Source: an uncultured bacterium (GTDB taxonomy: Bacteria; Actinomycetota; Coriobacteriia; Coriobacteriales; Coriobacteriaceae). From it: 64,000 nt of DNA. The position numbers and the translations under genes were made by a program. Below are positions 40,550-50,682 of this stretch, one piece after another. Location of the stretch: contig CAJMOF010000001.1 of NCBI GenBank assembly GCA_905215065.1, positions 1 through 64,000 of the forward strand. Reading direction: 5' to 3'. Each line of letters starts with the position of its first letter. Position 1 is the stretch's first letter. The notes beneath the pieces are model-generated. The model was not told where the DNA came from and ran no database searches. It saw nothing but the letters and a program-made list of their open reading frames with translations.

Positions 40550-41515
40550 ATGGAGCGTGGGATCTTGACACAAGAATATCGGCATGAACCTGTCATGCTC
40601 GGCGAAGTGCTTGAGTCGCTGCGGCTAAAGAGCGGCTCCGTTGTCTGCGATTGCACCCTTGGCGGTGCCGGCCATTCGGTAAAGATGGCCGCGCAGGTGG
40701 GGGAGACGGGCCTTTTGCTCGGCGTCGATCAGGACGACATGGCCCTCGAGGCCGCTGGCGCTCGTCTGGACCGCGAGGTTCCCGGCGTTCCGCACCAGCT
40801 GCTGAAGGGCAACTTCGGCGACTTGGACGAGCTGCTTTGCTCGGCCGAGGTGCCCGGGGTCGATGGCTTCCTGTTCGATTTGGGCGTTTCGTCACCGCAA
40901 CTCGATATCCCTGGCAGGGGCTTTTCGTATAACGAGGACGCCCCATTGGACATGCGGATGGATCCGGGTAATAACACCTTAAACGCAGCTGAGGTCATCA
41001 ACACCTATAACGAACACGACCTCGCCCGGATTCTACGCGTCTACGGCGAAGAGAAGTTCGCCTCGCAGATCGCGCGCGAGATCGTGCGCCGCCGCGAGCA
41101 AGAACCGATCGAAACCACCGGCCAATTTGTCGAGATCATCAAGGCGGGTATCCCGGCTGCCGCTCGTCGGCATGGCGGACATCCGGCCAAGAAAAGTTTC
41201 CAGGCCATTCGCATCGAGGTCAATCACGAGCTCGATGTGCTCGAACGAGGGCTTGATGCCGCCACCAGGTGGCTCAACCCGGGCGGACGTATCTGCGTCA
41301 TCTCGTATCACTCGCTCGAGGACCGTATCGTAAAGAATCACTTTAAGGAGATGAGCCAGGGGTGCACGTGTCCGCCGGAGATTCCGGTGTGCGTGTGCGG
41401 CAACGTGCCGATACTCAAGGTCATCACTCGCAAACCCTTGGTTGCCCAGTCTGATGAGGTCGAGCGCAACCCTCGGGCGAGATCAGCCAAAATCCGCGTG
41501 GCGCAGCGTCTGTAG
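40550..41515 (+). CDS. rsmH: 16S rRNA cytosine-1402 N4-methyltransferase
   Basis: The 321-residue protein (MraW) has YRHEPVMLGEVLESL at its start, the SAM site CDCTLGGAGHS near residue 35, and FDLGVSSPQLD, DMRMD, AIRIEVN and VISYHSLEDRIVK. It methylates C1402 of 16S rRNA. Two starts are possible: ATG 40550 (given) with a weak site, and TTG 40565 placed 9 nt behind GGAG. Confidence 0.95.
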   Translation: MERGILTQEYRHEPVMLGEVLESLRLKSGSVVCDCTLGGAGHSVKMAAQVGETGLLLGVDQDDMALEAAGARLDREVPGVPHQLLKGNFGDLDELLCSAEVPGVDGFLFDLGVSSPQLDIPGRGFSYNEDAPLDMRMDPGNNTLNAAEVINTYNEHDLARILRVYGEEKFASQIAREIVRRREQEPIETTGQFVEIIKAGIPAAARRHGGHPAKKSFQAIRIEVNHELDVLERGLDAATRWLNPGGRICVISYHSLEDRIVKNHFKEMSQGCTCPPEIPVCVCGNVPILKVITRKPLVAQSDEVERNPRARSAKIRVAQRL

Positions 41516-41605
41516 GCGCGACCGCGCGATATTGGACCTCCCGCTCGCACCATAAACGAAGCTTAAACACACTACCAACGTACTCGGGATGGGAGGCGGC
41601 ATATC

Positions 41606-42076
41606 ATGGGCTACAACACTTCAAGCGCAGCACTCGCCTATGATATGAACGCCATGCCCGCCTATCGTGAGACGCCGCAGGCCCCCGTTGCTCCCCGTGA
41701 GCAGCGCACGCCGCGCTTTGATGTCTACACGGGCGCGGGCCGTCAGGCAAACCAGGCGGTAAGCCCGGTTTTCATGAGCGTTCTTAAAACGTTTTGCATC
41801 ATTGCGGCTATCTTCATGACGATCGGCGTCGCCCGCGTGGCGCTCGCCGGCGTTACGGCCCAGGTGCTCAACAGCAACGCCGAGCTTACCAACACGCTCG
41901 AAAAGGCGACCGATGAGAGCTCCGACCTGGAGGTCATGCATTCGGTCTATGGCGCCGACACGCGCATTCGCGACCTTGCGGGCGCTTATGGCATGGTGGA
42001 GCCCAGCGAGAGCGTTACACTTGACTTTTCGCAGGATGCAGCCGCGGGCGCCAACGCGACCGCGACCGCTCAGTAG
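41606..42076 (+). CDS. ftsL: FtsL-like divisome protein
   Basis: The 156-residue protein has a Pro/Gln-rich cytoplasmic part (residues 1-55), one membrane segment (about 59-83, FCIIAAIFMTIGVARVALAG) and a short heptad-like extracytoplasmic region. Sequence similarity is weak, as usual for FtsL; the call rests on topology and on its place between rsmH and ftsI. FtsL links FtsQ and FtsB to FtsW/FtsI. ATG follows GGGAGGCGGCATATC. Confidence 0.75.
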   Translation: MGYNTSSAALAYDMNAMPAYRETPQAPVAPREQRTPRFDVYTGAGRQANQAVSPVFMSVLKTFCIIAAIFMTIGVARVALAGVTAQVLNSNAELTNTLEKATDESSDLEVMHSVYGADTRIRDLAGAYGMVEPSESVTLDFSQDAAAGANATATAQ

Positions 42077-42093
42077 CAAGACGGTAGCTGAGT

Positions 42094-43959
42094 ATGACAA
42101 ATGACTATCGCCGCGGTTCCGATGGGGGCCGCGGTTCTGGACGTCCCTCGTTGCGGGGACGTTCTGGTTATCAAGGAACGGGTCGGCAATCTTACAACGC
42201 CGGGCAGTCCCGTGGCAACGACCCGGCGTCGCGACTTCGCGGCTCGGGCGGCCCTCAAGTGCATAACACCAGGTCGCGCAAGAGTTCGTCGACCGAATGG
42301 CTCACAGGCACGCCTCTGCCTCGCCGCAAAGCCGTCATGGGCTTCATTGGGCTTGGCTTGGGCTTGGGCGTCTTTCGCCTTGCCGACTATCAAATTGTCG
42401 AAGCCGATAAACTGCGCGAGCGTGCCGATGCGCGCCGCCTGCTTGCACAGACCCTCTATGCCAAACGTGGCACCATCTACGACCGCAACGGTAACGTGCT
42501 GGCGTCGTCGGTCGAATGTCGCAACATCGCCGTGAACCCCCAGCTTGTCGAGGATGTTGACAAGACGGTGTCGGCGCTGGTCAAGGCAACTGGAATCGAT
42601 AAAAAGACCTGCCGCAAGCTCGTTGAGTCCGATGGAACCTGGGTGTATATCAAGCGCCAGGTGGACGAAGACGACGCTGCGGCGCTGGAGAAGAAGAACC
42701 TGCCCGGCGTGCTTTTTGAGCAGGCCATGAAGCGCGTATATCCATACGGCAATCTGGCATCGCAGGCGCTGGGTGTAGTGAATGTAGACAACGACGGCTT
42801 GACGGGTCTCGAAAAGCAATACAACAAGCTTCTGACCGGCACGAACGGCTCTCTCGTACGCGAGCGCGCGAGGGACGGCAGCTATATCGCGGGCGGTGCC
42901 TATAAAAAGGTGGCTGCGGTCGACGGCGTTGATATCGTGACGACGCTCGACGTCAATATCCAGCGTGCGGCCGAGGATGCCCTGGCAGAGGCTGTCGAGA
43001 AGACAAAGGCCAAGAACGGCTCGGCGCTGGTCACCGATCCTACGACAGGCGAGATCTTGGCAGCCTGCTCGTACCCGACCTACGACCAGACCGATCTGGA
43101 GAACGCCAAGACCGAGGATATGAACCTGCGCCTGGTCACCGACGCCTACGAGCCCGGCTCGGTCTTTAAGACGCTCGTGGCGGGCGCCGGCTTCGACTTG
43201 GGCGTCGTGCGATCGAGTACGTCGTTTGAAGTGCCGGCGAGCATCAAGGTGGGCGACGATACCGTCACCGATGCCGACAAGCGCGACTATGCCATGACCA
43301 TGGATGTACGCGAGATGATGCGCCGTTCGTCCAACGTGGGTTTTGTCCTGGTGGGGCGCAAGATCGGTGCCGACGACTTTGCCGCCTATGTGGACAAGTG
43401 GGGCATCGGTCACAGCTCGGGTGTCGATTTTCCGGGCGAGAGCCTGGGCATCGTCAAGGAGCGTGACCAGTATGACGGCGCCACGCTGGGCTCGATGAGC
43501 TTTGGACAGGCGTTGTCCGTCTCGCCGATTGAGATCGCACGTGCCGTGGGCGGCATCGCCAACGGCGGCGTGATGATGACCCCGCACTTCTATAAGTCCA
43601 GCAAAGGCGACGAGAAGGACTGGGGCGAAGGCGAGCGCGCGATTTCGGAGGACGCCGCATCCCAGGTGACATCGTGCATGCAGACGGTCGTGTCGGAGGG
43701 AACGGGCGTTGGCGGCGCGGTTGACGGCTATGACGTGGCAGGTAAGACCGGTACGGCCGAACGTGCCGACGAGAACGGCGGCTACCTCAAGGAGAACTAC
43801 ATGTCGTCCTTTATGGGTTTTGCACCGGCACAATCGCCCAAGGTGCTGTGCTATATCACGCTCGACGGAACGCCGAGCGGCTCAGATGCCGCTGCGGTTC
43901 CGTTCCAGTCCATTATGGCCAACGCGCTCGACGTGCTGGGTATCCCGCACACGAAGTAG
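42094..43959 (+). CDS. ftsI: Penicillin-binding protein, FtsI type
   Basis: The 621-residue class B transpeptidase has a long basic, Gly/Arg/Ser-rich cytoplasmic N-terminus (about 75 residues), one membrane segment, a dimerisation domain starting RGTIYDRNGNVLASS, and a transpeptidase domain with Ser356-x-x-Lys (PGSVFK), SSN near residue 412 and KTGT at about 551. It crosslinks septal peptidoglycan with FtsW. No PASTA domains. It starts 17 nt after ftsL. murE, usually next, is missing. Confidence 0.93.
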   Translation: MTNDYRRGSDGGRGSGRPSLRGRSGYQGTGRQSYNAGQSRGNDPASRLRGSGGPQVHNTRSRKSSSTEWLTGTPLPRRKAVMGFIGLGLGLGVFRLADYQIVEADKLRERADARRLLAQTLYAKRGTIYDRNGNVLASSVECRNIAVNPQLVEDVDKTVSALVKATGIDKKTCRKLVESDGTWVYIKRQVDEDDAAALEKKNLPGVLFEQAMKRVYPYGNLASQALGVVNVDNDGLTGLEKQYNKLLTGTNGSLVRERARDGSYIAGGAYKKVAAVDGVDIVTTLDVNIQRAAEDALAEAVEKTKAKNGSALVTDPTTGEILAACSYPTYDQTDLENAKTEDMNLRLVTDAYEPGSVFKTLVAGAGFDLGVVRSSTSFEVPASIKVGDDTVTDADKRDYAMTMDVREMMRRSSNVGFVLVGRKIGADDFAAYVDKWGIGHSSGVDFPGESLGIVKERDQYDGATLGSMSFGQALSVSPIEIARAVGGIANGGVMMTPHFYKSSKGDEKDWGEGERAISEDAASQVTSCMQTVVSEGTGVGGAVDGYDVAGKTGTAERADENGGYLKENYMSSFMGFAPAQSPKVLCYITLDGTPSGSDAAAVPFQSIMANALDVLGIPHTK

Positions 43960-44086
43960 GGGGTTACAATCTTTGGGGCGTGGTTTGTTGTCCCATATGA
44001 GGGGTGTTCACATGCCCTGCACCACGCATGCGCGGCGCTGGGATACAATACGCCGATAGCATTATTAGGTTTACAGGGGAGCTGCA

Positions 44087-45511
44087 ATGATAGAGATCGC
44101 CGTCAACAACCTCGCGGCCGCAACAGGGGCCCGAACCGTGACGGGAGAAGCCGATCGGGTATGCCGCGGGTGCGTTATCGACTCGCGCCAGGTCGAGGAA
44201 GGGACGATTTTCGTCGCCTTTCCCGGTGAAAACGTCGACGGCAATGATTTTGCTTCCCGTGCCGTCCAGTCGGGTGCCGGCGCCGTCGTGATGACGCGTG
44301 AGCCCGAGGCCGAGCTGGTCTCGCTGGCACAGGACAAGGGCTGTGCCATCTTGCTGACCGATGATCCCGAGGAGTTTCTGCTGCGTTTGGCGCACGCGTA
44401 TCGCCTTGAGCTTGGCTGCCTGGTCGTTGGCATTACCGGTTCCATCGGCAAGACGACGACCAAGGACGTGCTCGCCGCTGTGCTCGCCAAGCGCTATCGC
44501 GTTTGGGCCACCAAGGGCAATTTCAATAACCTGATCGGCATGCCGCTCACGGTGCTTTCCGCTCCGGCCGATACCGAGGTTCTGGTGCTCGAGATGGGCA
44601 TGAACCATTTCCACGAGATTGAGCGCCTGTCCCAGTCCGCCAATCCCAACCTTGCCATCGTGAGCAAGATCGGTACCTCTCATATCGGCATTTTGGGCAG
44701 CCGCGAGAACATCGCCCGCGCTAAGGCCGAGATTGTCCAGGGTATGTGCGCCGCCGGCGACTATTTGCCGCTGCTGGTTTTGGGCGGCGAGGACGACTTT
44801 ACGCCATTCATTCGCGATACGTTCGCCCGGCCTGCTGGTATCGACGTGATGCTGGCCGGCGTCTCGGACGATGATGAGGTTCGTGCCCGCGACGTTCGCG
44901 TTGATGACGAGGGCCGTCCGGTCTTTACGCTCGATTTTGGCCAGGGCGAGACGATCGATACCATGCTTGCCATCCCCGGCGTGCAGTCCGTTCCTAATGC
45001 CGTTAAGGCCGCCGCGGTTGCCTATCGCCTGGGCGTGACGCCCGAGCAGATCGATGCTGCCTTTAGGGGCCTCACGATCACCGGTCACCGCCAGGAGATC
45101 AAGCGCGCCAAGAGCGGTGCCCGCGTCATCGACGATTCCTATAACGCCAGTGCCGAATCTATGGCTGCTGGCCTCGATCTGCTGTGCTCGCTTTCGTGTA
45201 CGGGGTCTCGCATGGCGATCCTGGGCGAGATGGGCGAGATGGGCGATGAGGCTCCTCGCATGCATGAGCTCGTGGGCGCCTATGCCGCCGCCAAGAAGCT
45301 CGACATGCTGGCGTGCGTGGGTGGTGAGCTGGCCCAGCTTATGGCCGATGCCGCACGCATGATGGGCATGGACGAGGACCGCATCCAGGTGTTCTCCGAT
45401 TATCAGCAGGTGCTCGACCGCATGGGCGGTGCGCTTGAAAAACATGATGTTGTACTGGTCAAGGGTTCCCGCTTTGTTGAGCTCGACCGCTTTGTGGAAG
45501 GTGTGTGCTAG
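44087..45511 (+). CDS. murF: UDP-MurNAc-tripeptide:D-Ala-D-Ala ligase
   Basis: The 474-residue Mur ligase adds D-Ala-D-Ala to the UDP-MurNAc tripeptide. The ATP loop GSIGKTTTK is near residue 118, followed by KGNFNNLIGMPLT (MurF-specific), LEMGMNHFHEI, and the C-terminal DDSYNASAESMAAGL. The gap of 127 nt after ftsI, where murE would be expected, contains no open frame. ATG follows CAGGGGAGCTGCA. mraY starts 3 nt after the stop. Confidence 0.95.
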   Translation: MIEIAVNNLAAATGARTVTGEADRVCRGCVIDSRQVEEGTIFVAFPGENVDGNDFASRAVQSGAGAVVMTREPEAELVSLAQDKGCAILLTDDPEEFLLRLAHAYRLELGCLVVGITGSIGKTTTKDVLAAVLAKRYRVWATKGNFNNLIGMPLTVLSAPADTEVLVLEMGMNHFHEIERLSQSANPNLAIVSKIGTSHIGILGSRENIARAKAEIVQGMCAAGDYLPLLVLGGEDDFTPFIRDTFARPAGIDVMLAGVSDDDEVRARDVRVDDEGRPVFTLDFGQGETIDTMLAIPGVQSVPNAVKAAAVAYRLGVTPEQIDAAFRGLTITGHRQEIKRAKSGARVIDDSYNASAESMAAGLDLLCSLSCTGSRMAILGEMGEMGDEAPRMHELVGAYAAAKKLDMLACVGGELAQLMADAARMMGMDEDRIQVFSDYQQVLDRMGGALEKHDVVLVKGSRFVELDRFVEGVC

Positions 45512-45514
45512 CCC

Positions 45515-46534
45515 ATGTTCGGCAATCCCTCGTATCCAACGTATCAGGCTTTTTTGGGGCTTGGCATCGCCGCAGCCATTGCGCTGCTGCTCATGCCGTG
45601 GTGGATCAAGCTGCTCAAGGTCGAGGGTATCGGCCAGCAGGTTCGTGCCGACGGCCCCAAGCGTCATTTGGTTAAGCAGGGAACGCCCACCATGGGTGGC
45701 GTTGTCATCCTCGTCGCGATCTCGCTGACCTGCCTGCTGATGGGCAAGCTCACCACCGAGCTCGTACTCGTGCTGCTCGCCACGCTGGCGACCGGCGTGC
45801 TGGGCCTGATCGATGACCTGACCTCCGTTACGCATGGGCGCTCGCTCGGTCTGACGCCCCATGCCAAGATGATCGGCCTAACCATTATCTGTGTCACCTT
45901 TACGGTACTTGCCGTCAACTGGTGCGGCGTCGCCCCCGAGATTCGTTTTCCCGGTGGGTTGACGATCGACCTTGGCGTGCTTTCGACTACCATCTGCGGC
46001 TATTCGTTCCCGTGGCTCTATATTGTCTTTTGCTGGCTGATGATTGCCGGTCTTTCTAATGCCGTGAACCTGACCGATGGCCTTGACGGTCTTGCTGGCG
46101 GCACCTCCATGATCGCCATGCTCGCCATGGCTGCCATGGCGTTTTTGCATGGAGACGTGAACCTGTCCATCTTCTGCACCGCGTGTGCCGGTGCCTGCTT
46201 GGGCTTTCTGTGGTTCAACTGCTATCCGGCGAGCATCTTTATGGGCGATACCGGCTCGCTTGCCCTGGGCGCCGCGTTTGCCTGCACGTCCATCATGACC
46301 AACACCGAGGTCGTCTCCCTCATCATCGGCGGCCTATTTATCGGTGAGACCCTGTCGGTCATGATTCAGGTTGTCTACTTCCACTTTACGCACAAGCGCG
46401 TCTTCCTTATGGCGCCCATCCATCATCATTTCGAAAAGAAGGGCTGGGCCGAGACCAAGGTCGTCATCCGTTTTTGGATTATCGCTGCTGCCTTTGGTGC
46501 CGTTGGCCTTGCTCTGTTCTTCCAGTTGGGATAG
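45515..46534 (+). CDS. mraY: Phospho-N-acetylmuramoyl-pentapeptide transferase
   Basis: The 339-residue membrane enzyme transfers phospho-MurNAc-pentapeptide to undecaprenyl phosphate, forming lipid I. About ten membrane segments; conserved KQGTPTMGGV, the Asp pair in GLIDDLTSVT, NLTDGLDGLAGG, FMGDTGSLALG and HHHFEKKGWAE. Start is 3 nt after murF, consistent with coupling. murD follows after 9 nt. Confidence 0.96.
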   Translation: MFGNPSYPTYQAFLGLGIAAAIALLLMPWWIKLLKVEGIGQQVRADGPKRHLVKQGTPTMGGVVILVAISLTCLLMGKLTTELVLVLLATLATGVLGLIDDLTSVTHGRSLGLTPHAKMIGLTIICVTFTVLAVNWCGVAPEIRFPGGLTIDLGVLSTTICGYSFPWLYIVFCWLMIAGLSNAVNLTDGLDGLAGGTSMIAMLAMAAMAFLHGDVNLSIFCTACAGACLGFLWFNCYPASIFMGDTGSLALGAAFACTSIMTNTEVVSLIIGGLFIGETLSVMIQVVYFHFTHKRVFLMAPIHHHFEKKGWAETKVVIRFWIIAAAFGAVGLALFFQLG

Positions 46535-46543
46535 TGGTCTTTC

Positions 46544-47950
46544 ATGCCTCTTGCTGATGTCTTTAGCCTGCTCGTTTTGGGTCAGGGCAAATCCGGTCTC
46601 GATGTCGCCCGCTGGGCGCTGGCACATCCCGAGCGCGTAAGCGCCGTTACCGTGTATGGCGGCGGCACCTCTGAGCCCAATGATGCCACGCGTGCGCTCG
46701 AGGCTGCTGGTGCGTCGTTTGTCTATGGGACCGAACAGGTCGAGGGCGCCTATGACGTATGCGTGACATGCCCGGGCATCTCGGAGTTCTCGGGCTTCTT
46801 TAAGGCCGGGCTCGAGCATGCCGCTCAGATTATGGGTGAGCCCGAGTTTGCCTATCGCCTGTCGCCCGATAACTGGATTGCCATCACGGGCACCAACGGC
46901 AAGACAACCACCACGTCGCTGACCGATTATCTGCTCAAGGTTGCCGGCGAGGCCAGCGTAGCTGTCGGCAACATCGGCGAGCCGCCGGTCAACGAGATTG
47001 ACGGCCGAGCCCACAACGAGTGGTTTGTGGCTGAGCTCTCGAGCTATCAGATTGCTACGACCACCGAGCTCCACCCTCGCGTGGCGGTGCTGCTCAACAT
47101 CACTCCCGACCACTTGGGCTGGCATAAGAGCCATAAGAACTATGCGCTTGCCAAGATCAAACTGTTTGACAATATGGTCGATGACGATCTGGTGGTCGTC
47201 GACGTCGAAGACGCCGGCATCCACGAGTTCGATGAGTACATCTACACGCCGGGTCGTCGCATCTGCAAGGTTGCCTTTGACGAGCCAGAGGGTGAGGATG
47301 TCGCCTTTGTGCGCGATGGCAAGATGATCGTGCGCCTGAAGGGCGTCGAGACCCCGCTCATCGCTACATCCGAGCTCAAGATCTCGGGCCATCACAATGT
47401 TATCAATGCTCTGTGCGCTGCCACGGCTGCGCTGGCCGTCGGTGCCGATCCCGAGGGCATTTGCCGCGGTCTGGCCTCGTTCCAGCCGCTCGAGCACCGC
47501 GTGGAGCCGTGCGGCGAGATTGACGGAGTGCGCTACGTCAACGATTCCAAGGCGACCAACACCGACGCGGTCGAGAAGGCACTGACGGCGTTTCCCGATG
47601 ACGACGTGATTTTGCTGCTCGGCGGCCACGATAAGGGCACGCCGCTCACGGACTTCGCGCGCGTTGTTATGGATAACGTACGCTCGGTCGTCTGCTTTGG
47701 CGATGCGCGCGAACGCTTCACCGCCGCTATGGACGAGGCCGATGTCGATGGCGATGTGGATATCGCCCAGGCGGATGACCTACGCGATGCCGTGGACGTT
47801 GCCCGTTCGCTGTCGAGCCGTGGCGACGTGATCTTACTTTCTCCTGCCTGCTCTTCGTTCGATGAGTTCTCGGGCTATGAGGAGCGCGGCCGCGTGTTTA
47901 AGGACTATGTGGCCCAGCTTGCCGCTGCAGCGAAATCGCAAATGGAATAG
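46544..47950 (+). CDS. murD: UDP-MurNAc-L-alanine:D-glutamate ligase
   Basis: The 468-residue Mur ligase has an N-terminal Rossmann part (VLGQGKSGLDVARWAL), ATP loop GTNGKTTTTSL near residue 115, ELSSYQI, NITPDHLGWH and the C-terminal HRVEPCGEIDGVRYVNDSKATN motif with LLLGGHDKG, all typical of MurD. It adds D-Glu to UDP-MurNAc-L-Ala. The ribosome site is poor, suggesting coupling to mraY. Confidence 0.95.
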   Translation: MPLADVFSLLVLGQGKSGLDVARWALAHPERVSAVTVYGGGTSEPNDATRALEAAGASFVYGTEQVEGAYDVCVTCPGISEFSGFFKAGLEHAAQIMGEPEFAYRLSPDNWIAITGTNGKTTTTSLTDYLLKVAGEASVAVGNIGEPPVNEIDGRAHNEWFVAELSSYQIATTTELHPRVAVLLNITPDHLGWHKSHKNYALAKIKLFDNMVDDDLVVVDVEDAGIHEFDEYIYTPGRRICKVAFDEPEGEDVAFVRDGKMIVRLKGVETPLIATSELKISGHHNVINALCAATAALAVGADPEGICRGLASFQPLEHRVEPCGEIDGVRYVNDSKATNTDAVEKALTAFPDDDVILLLGGHDKGTPLTDFARVVMDNVRSVVCFGDARERFTAAMDEADVDGDVDIAQADDLRDAVDVARSLSSRGDVILLSPACSSFDEFSGYEERGRVFKDYVAQLAAAAKSQME

Positions 47951-47959
47951 GGGTTGCCG

Positions 47960-49480
47960 GTGAGAGAGGAGAGCCCCCGACAAGGTATGAGGAGGCCCGA
48001 CTCGGACCGTGCTTCCTCGCGGCGTAGCACACCGCGTTCCGGACGCGGCGGGCAGTCGTTTAGCGAACGCTATATTGCCGGCGTTCCCGCCCGTATCATG
48101 CGCCCCCGTCTGATATTCATGGCCTGTCTGTTTATCTTGGTGTGTTTTGGCCTGCTGATGGTGTACTCGGCGTCTTCGGTCGAGGCGCTGCACGAGAATG
48201 GCTCAGCGACGTTTTTTCTGGGTAGACAGGTCGCGTTTGCCGTGGTCGGTGTTCTGGCGCTGATTGCCATCGTGCGCATTTTGCCGGACAGCTGGTTTGG
48301 GGAGGATGTGCTCAGGATCTTCCTATTCGTCATGATGTTCTTGCTTCTGCTGGTGTTCTTGGTGGGCAGCGGCAGCCGTGGCGCCACGCGCTGGCTCAAC
48401 ATCGCCGGCATTCAGTTCCAGCCTTCCGAGTTTTTAAAGCCATTTGCCATTGCGTATTCGGCCATCATGCTTGATCGCTTCTTTTCGCCCGGTGGCAACA
48501 TCAACGAATTCCTTCGCAAGATGGGCATCTACCTGGGCATTTCGCTCTTTCTGATCTTTATCCAGCCCGATTTCGGTACCGTCCTGATCATCCTGTTGAC
48601 TCTCATGTGCATGGCGTTATTTGCGGGCCTCGACCCCAAATTAATCATCGGCGTGATAATCTTCGGCATTCTCGTGATCGTGATTGCGCTTGTTGCAGAG
48701 CCGTACCGTATGGTGCGTATCCAGGTTGCCTTGAACCCTTGGGCCGACGAGTATGGTGACGGCTATCAGGCCACGCTTGCCATCATGGCCTTTGCCTCGG
48801 GCGGTCTGTTCGGCCGTGGCATCGGCAACTCAACCATGAAGTACTCGTATCTGCCCGAGGCGCACAATGACTACATCCTGGCCATCATTGGCGAGGAAGT
48901 CGGTTTTGTCGGAACCGTGCTGTTCTTCTTGGTGTTTGCGATGCTGATCTACTCGGCGTTTCGCATTGCCGAGCAGGCGACCGATCGTCGGGGCGCGCTC
49001 ATGGCGTCTGGCTCCGCGGTCATTCTCGCGGTGCAGTTTTTGATCAATGCGTTGGGCATCCTCAACGTGTTTCCCATGACGGGCAAACCGTTGCCGTTTA
49101 TTAGCTACGGCGGTTCGTCGATTATTGTGTCGCTCATGCTCGCCGGTCTGATCCTGCGCGTTTCGTATGAGAGCGCCCGTCGCGATGAGTACGACCGTCG
49201 CCGCGAGAGCTTTGCCGTTATGGATGAGAGTACCGCCGGCGTGCCCCACGTGCGCGGCGAGCGATCTTCGCGTAACGGCTTTACCGTTCTGGATGGCTCT
49301 GCGACCGAGCCGGCAGCCCGTCCGCGTCAGCGAACGGCGCCGCAAGGTCGTCCGCAGCGCCCAACCCCTCGCAATGCGGGCGGCGGATATAATCGAATCG
49401 ATTTGAACTCGGACCCGTCGGCGCGTTTGCGCACCGACGACCAGGGACCGCGTGTACGAAGGGACTACCATGACCGATAA
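47960..49480 (+). CDS. ftsW: Septal peptidoglycan polymerase FtsW
   Basis: The protein (506 residues from GTG 47960) is a SEDS glycosyltransferase with about ten membrane segments: LLMVYSASSVEA near the first segment, GATRWLNIAGIQFQPSEFLK, QPDFGTVLII and the GKPLPFISYGGSS motif. It polymerises lipid II with FtsI. Both ends are long: a basic Ser/Arg-rich N-terminus and a hydrophilic C-terminal tail of about 85 residues rich in Arg and Pro. The start is uncertain (TTG 47954, GTG 47960 or ATG 47987). murG overlaps the end by 11 nt. Confidence 0.93.
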   Translation: MREESPRQGMRRPDSDRASSRRSTPRSGRGGQSFSERYIAGVPARIMRPRLIFMACLFILVCFGLLMVYSASSVEALHENGSATFFLGRQVAFAVVGVLALIAIVRILPDSWFGEDVLRIFLFVMMFLLLLVFLVGSGSRGATRWLNIAGIQFQPSEFLKPFAIAYSAIMLDRFFSPGGNINEFLRKMGIYLGISLFLIFIQPDFGTVLIILLTLMCMALFAGLDPKLIIGVIIFGILVIVIALVAEPYRMVRIQVALNPWADEYGDGYQATLAIMAFASGGLFGRGIGNSTMKYSYLPEAHNDYILAIIGEEVGFVGTVLFFLVFAMLIYSAFRIAEQATDRRGALMASGSAVILAVQFLINALGILNVFPMTGKPLPFISYGGSSIIVSLMLAGLILRVSYESARRDEYDRRRESFAVMDESTAGVPHVRGERSSRNGFTVLDGSATEPAARPRQRTAPQGRPQRPTPRNAGGGYNRIDLNSDPSARLRTDDQGPRVRRDYHDR

Positions 49481-50585
49481 GATGACCGTTGCTATTGCAG
49501 CCGGCGGTACGGCAGGGCATATCAACCCCGCGCTCGCCTTGGCCGAAGAGCTGCGTGACCGTGGCCACCACGTTGTGTTCGTGGGCCAGTCGCGCAAGCT
49601 CGAGGGTCGTCTGGTCCCCGAGGCTGGGTTTGATTTTGTGCCCATTACGGTTACGGGCTTCGACCGCTCCCGTCCTTGGACGGCGCTGACCTCGCTGTGG
49701 CGTGTCAACAAGGCCAAGCGTGCGCTCGCCAGTCATTTCTCAAAGGTCGGCAAGCCCGATGCCGCCATCGGTTTTGGTGCCTATGTCGAGGTTCCGCTGC
49801 TGGGGTGGTGCAAGGGCGCGGGCGTTCCGTATCTGCTGCATGAGCAGAACTCTGTTCCGGGCCTGGCCAACAAGATGATGAACTCCCACGCCGCCCGCGT
49901 GTGCATCTCGGTGCCGGCAGCGCGCGCGGTCTTTGAGCGCGAAGGTGACCCTGACCACGTACTCATGACCGGCAACCCCGTACGTCGCTCGGTGATCGAG
50001 GGCGATCGCGCTCGCGGCCGCAAGGCACTTGGCGTTCCCGAGGACGCTACGCTGCTGCTCGTCTTTGGCGGTTCACTTGGCGCTCAGCACCTCAACGAGC
50101 GCGTGGCTTCGCTCAAAAACGAGCTGCTTTCGCGCAAGAGCCTCTATGTGTTGCATTCGACGGGTGCCGACGGCTTTGAGGAGACCGAGCGCGCTTTGGC
50201 GCTGACGCCCGAGGAGGCGAAGCGTTATCGCGTCCAGCCTTACATCGACAACATGGGCGATATGCTGGCTTCTGCCGATTTGGTGCTCTCGCGTTCGGGC
50301 GCATCGAGCGTGGCCGAGATCGCTGCGCTCGCCGTGCCCTCGGTGCTCGTGCCGTATCCGCATGCGACGGCCGACCACCAAACCACCAATGCCCGTTATC
50401 TGGTCGACGCCGGGGCCGGTGTGCTCTGCGCCGATGCCGATATCGATGGTTCTGCCTTTGCCGATGAGCTGCTGCACTTGGTCGATGACGCGGCGGCGCG
50501 CGACGCCATGCGTCAGGCGGCACGTGGTCTGGCTCAGGATAGGGCCGCCGCTCTTCTGGCGGATGCGGTAGAGGGTTTGCGTTAG
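49470..50585 (+). CDS. murG: MurG glycosyltransferase (lipid II synthesis)
   Basis: The 371-residue GT28 enzyme adds GlcNAc to lipid I. N-terminal AAGGTAGHINPALALAEEL, then GFGAYVEVPLLGWCKGAGVPYLLHEQNSVPG, VFGGSLGAQHLNE and the C-terminal LVLSRSGASSVAEIAALAVPSVLVPYPHATADHQ. ATG 49470 follows GAAGGGACTACC and overlaps ftsW by 11 nt; ATG 49482 is a second option. Confidence 0.95.
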   Translation: MTDKMTVAIAAGGTAGHINPALALAEELRDRGHHVVFVGQSRKLEGRLVPEAGFDFVPITVTGFDRSRPWTALTSLWRVNKAKRALASHFSKVGKPDAAIGFGAYVEVPLLGWCKGAGVPYLLHEQNSVPGLANKMMNSHAARVCISVPAARAVFEREGDPDHVLMTGNPVRRSVIEGDRARGRKALGVPEDATLLLVFGGSLGAQHLNERVASLKNELLSRKSLYVLHSTGADGFEETERALALTPEEAKRYRVQPYIDNMGDMLASADLVLSRSGASSVAEIAALAVPSVLVPYPHATADHQTTNARYLVDAGAGVLCADADIDGSAFADELLHLVDDAAARDAMRQAARGLAQDRAAALLADAVEGLR

Positions 50586-50682
50586 TTAGACGGGATATCG
50601 TCGGTCGCCCTCGCGCTGATGCGGTAGGTGCGGTACAGTTAACGGGTTACAGGCAGTGTTTACGCAAGGAGTACACGAGCAC

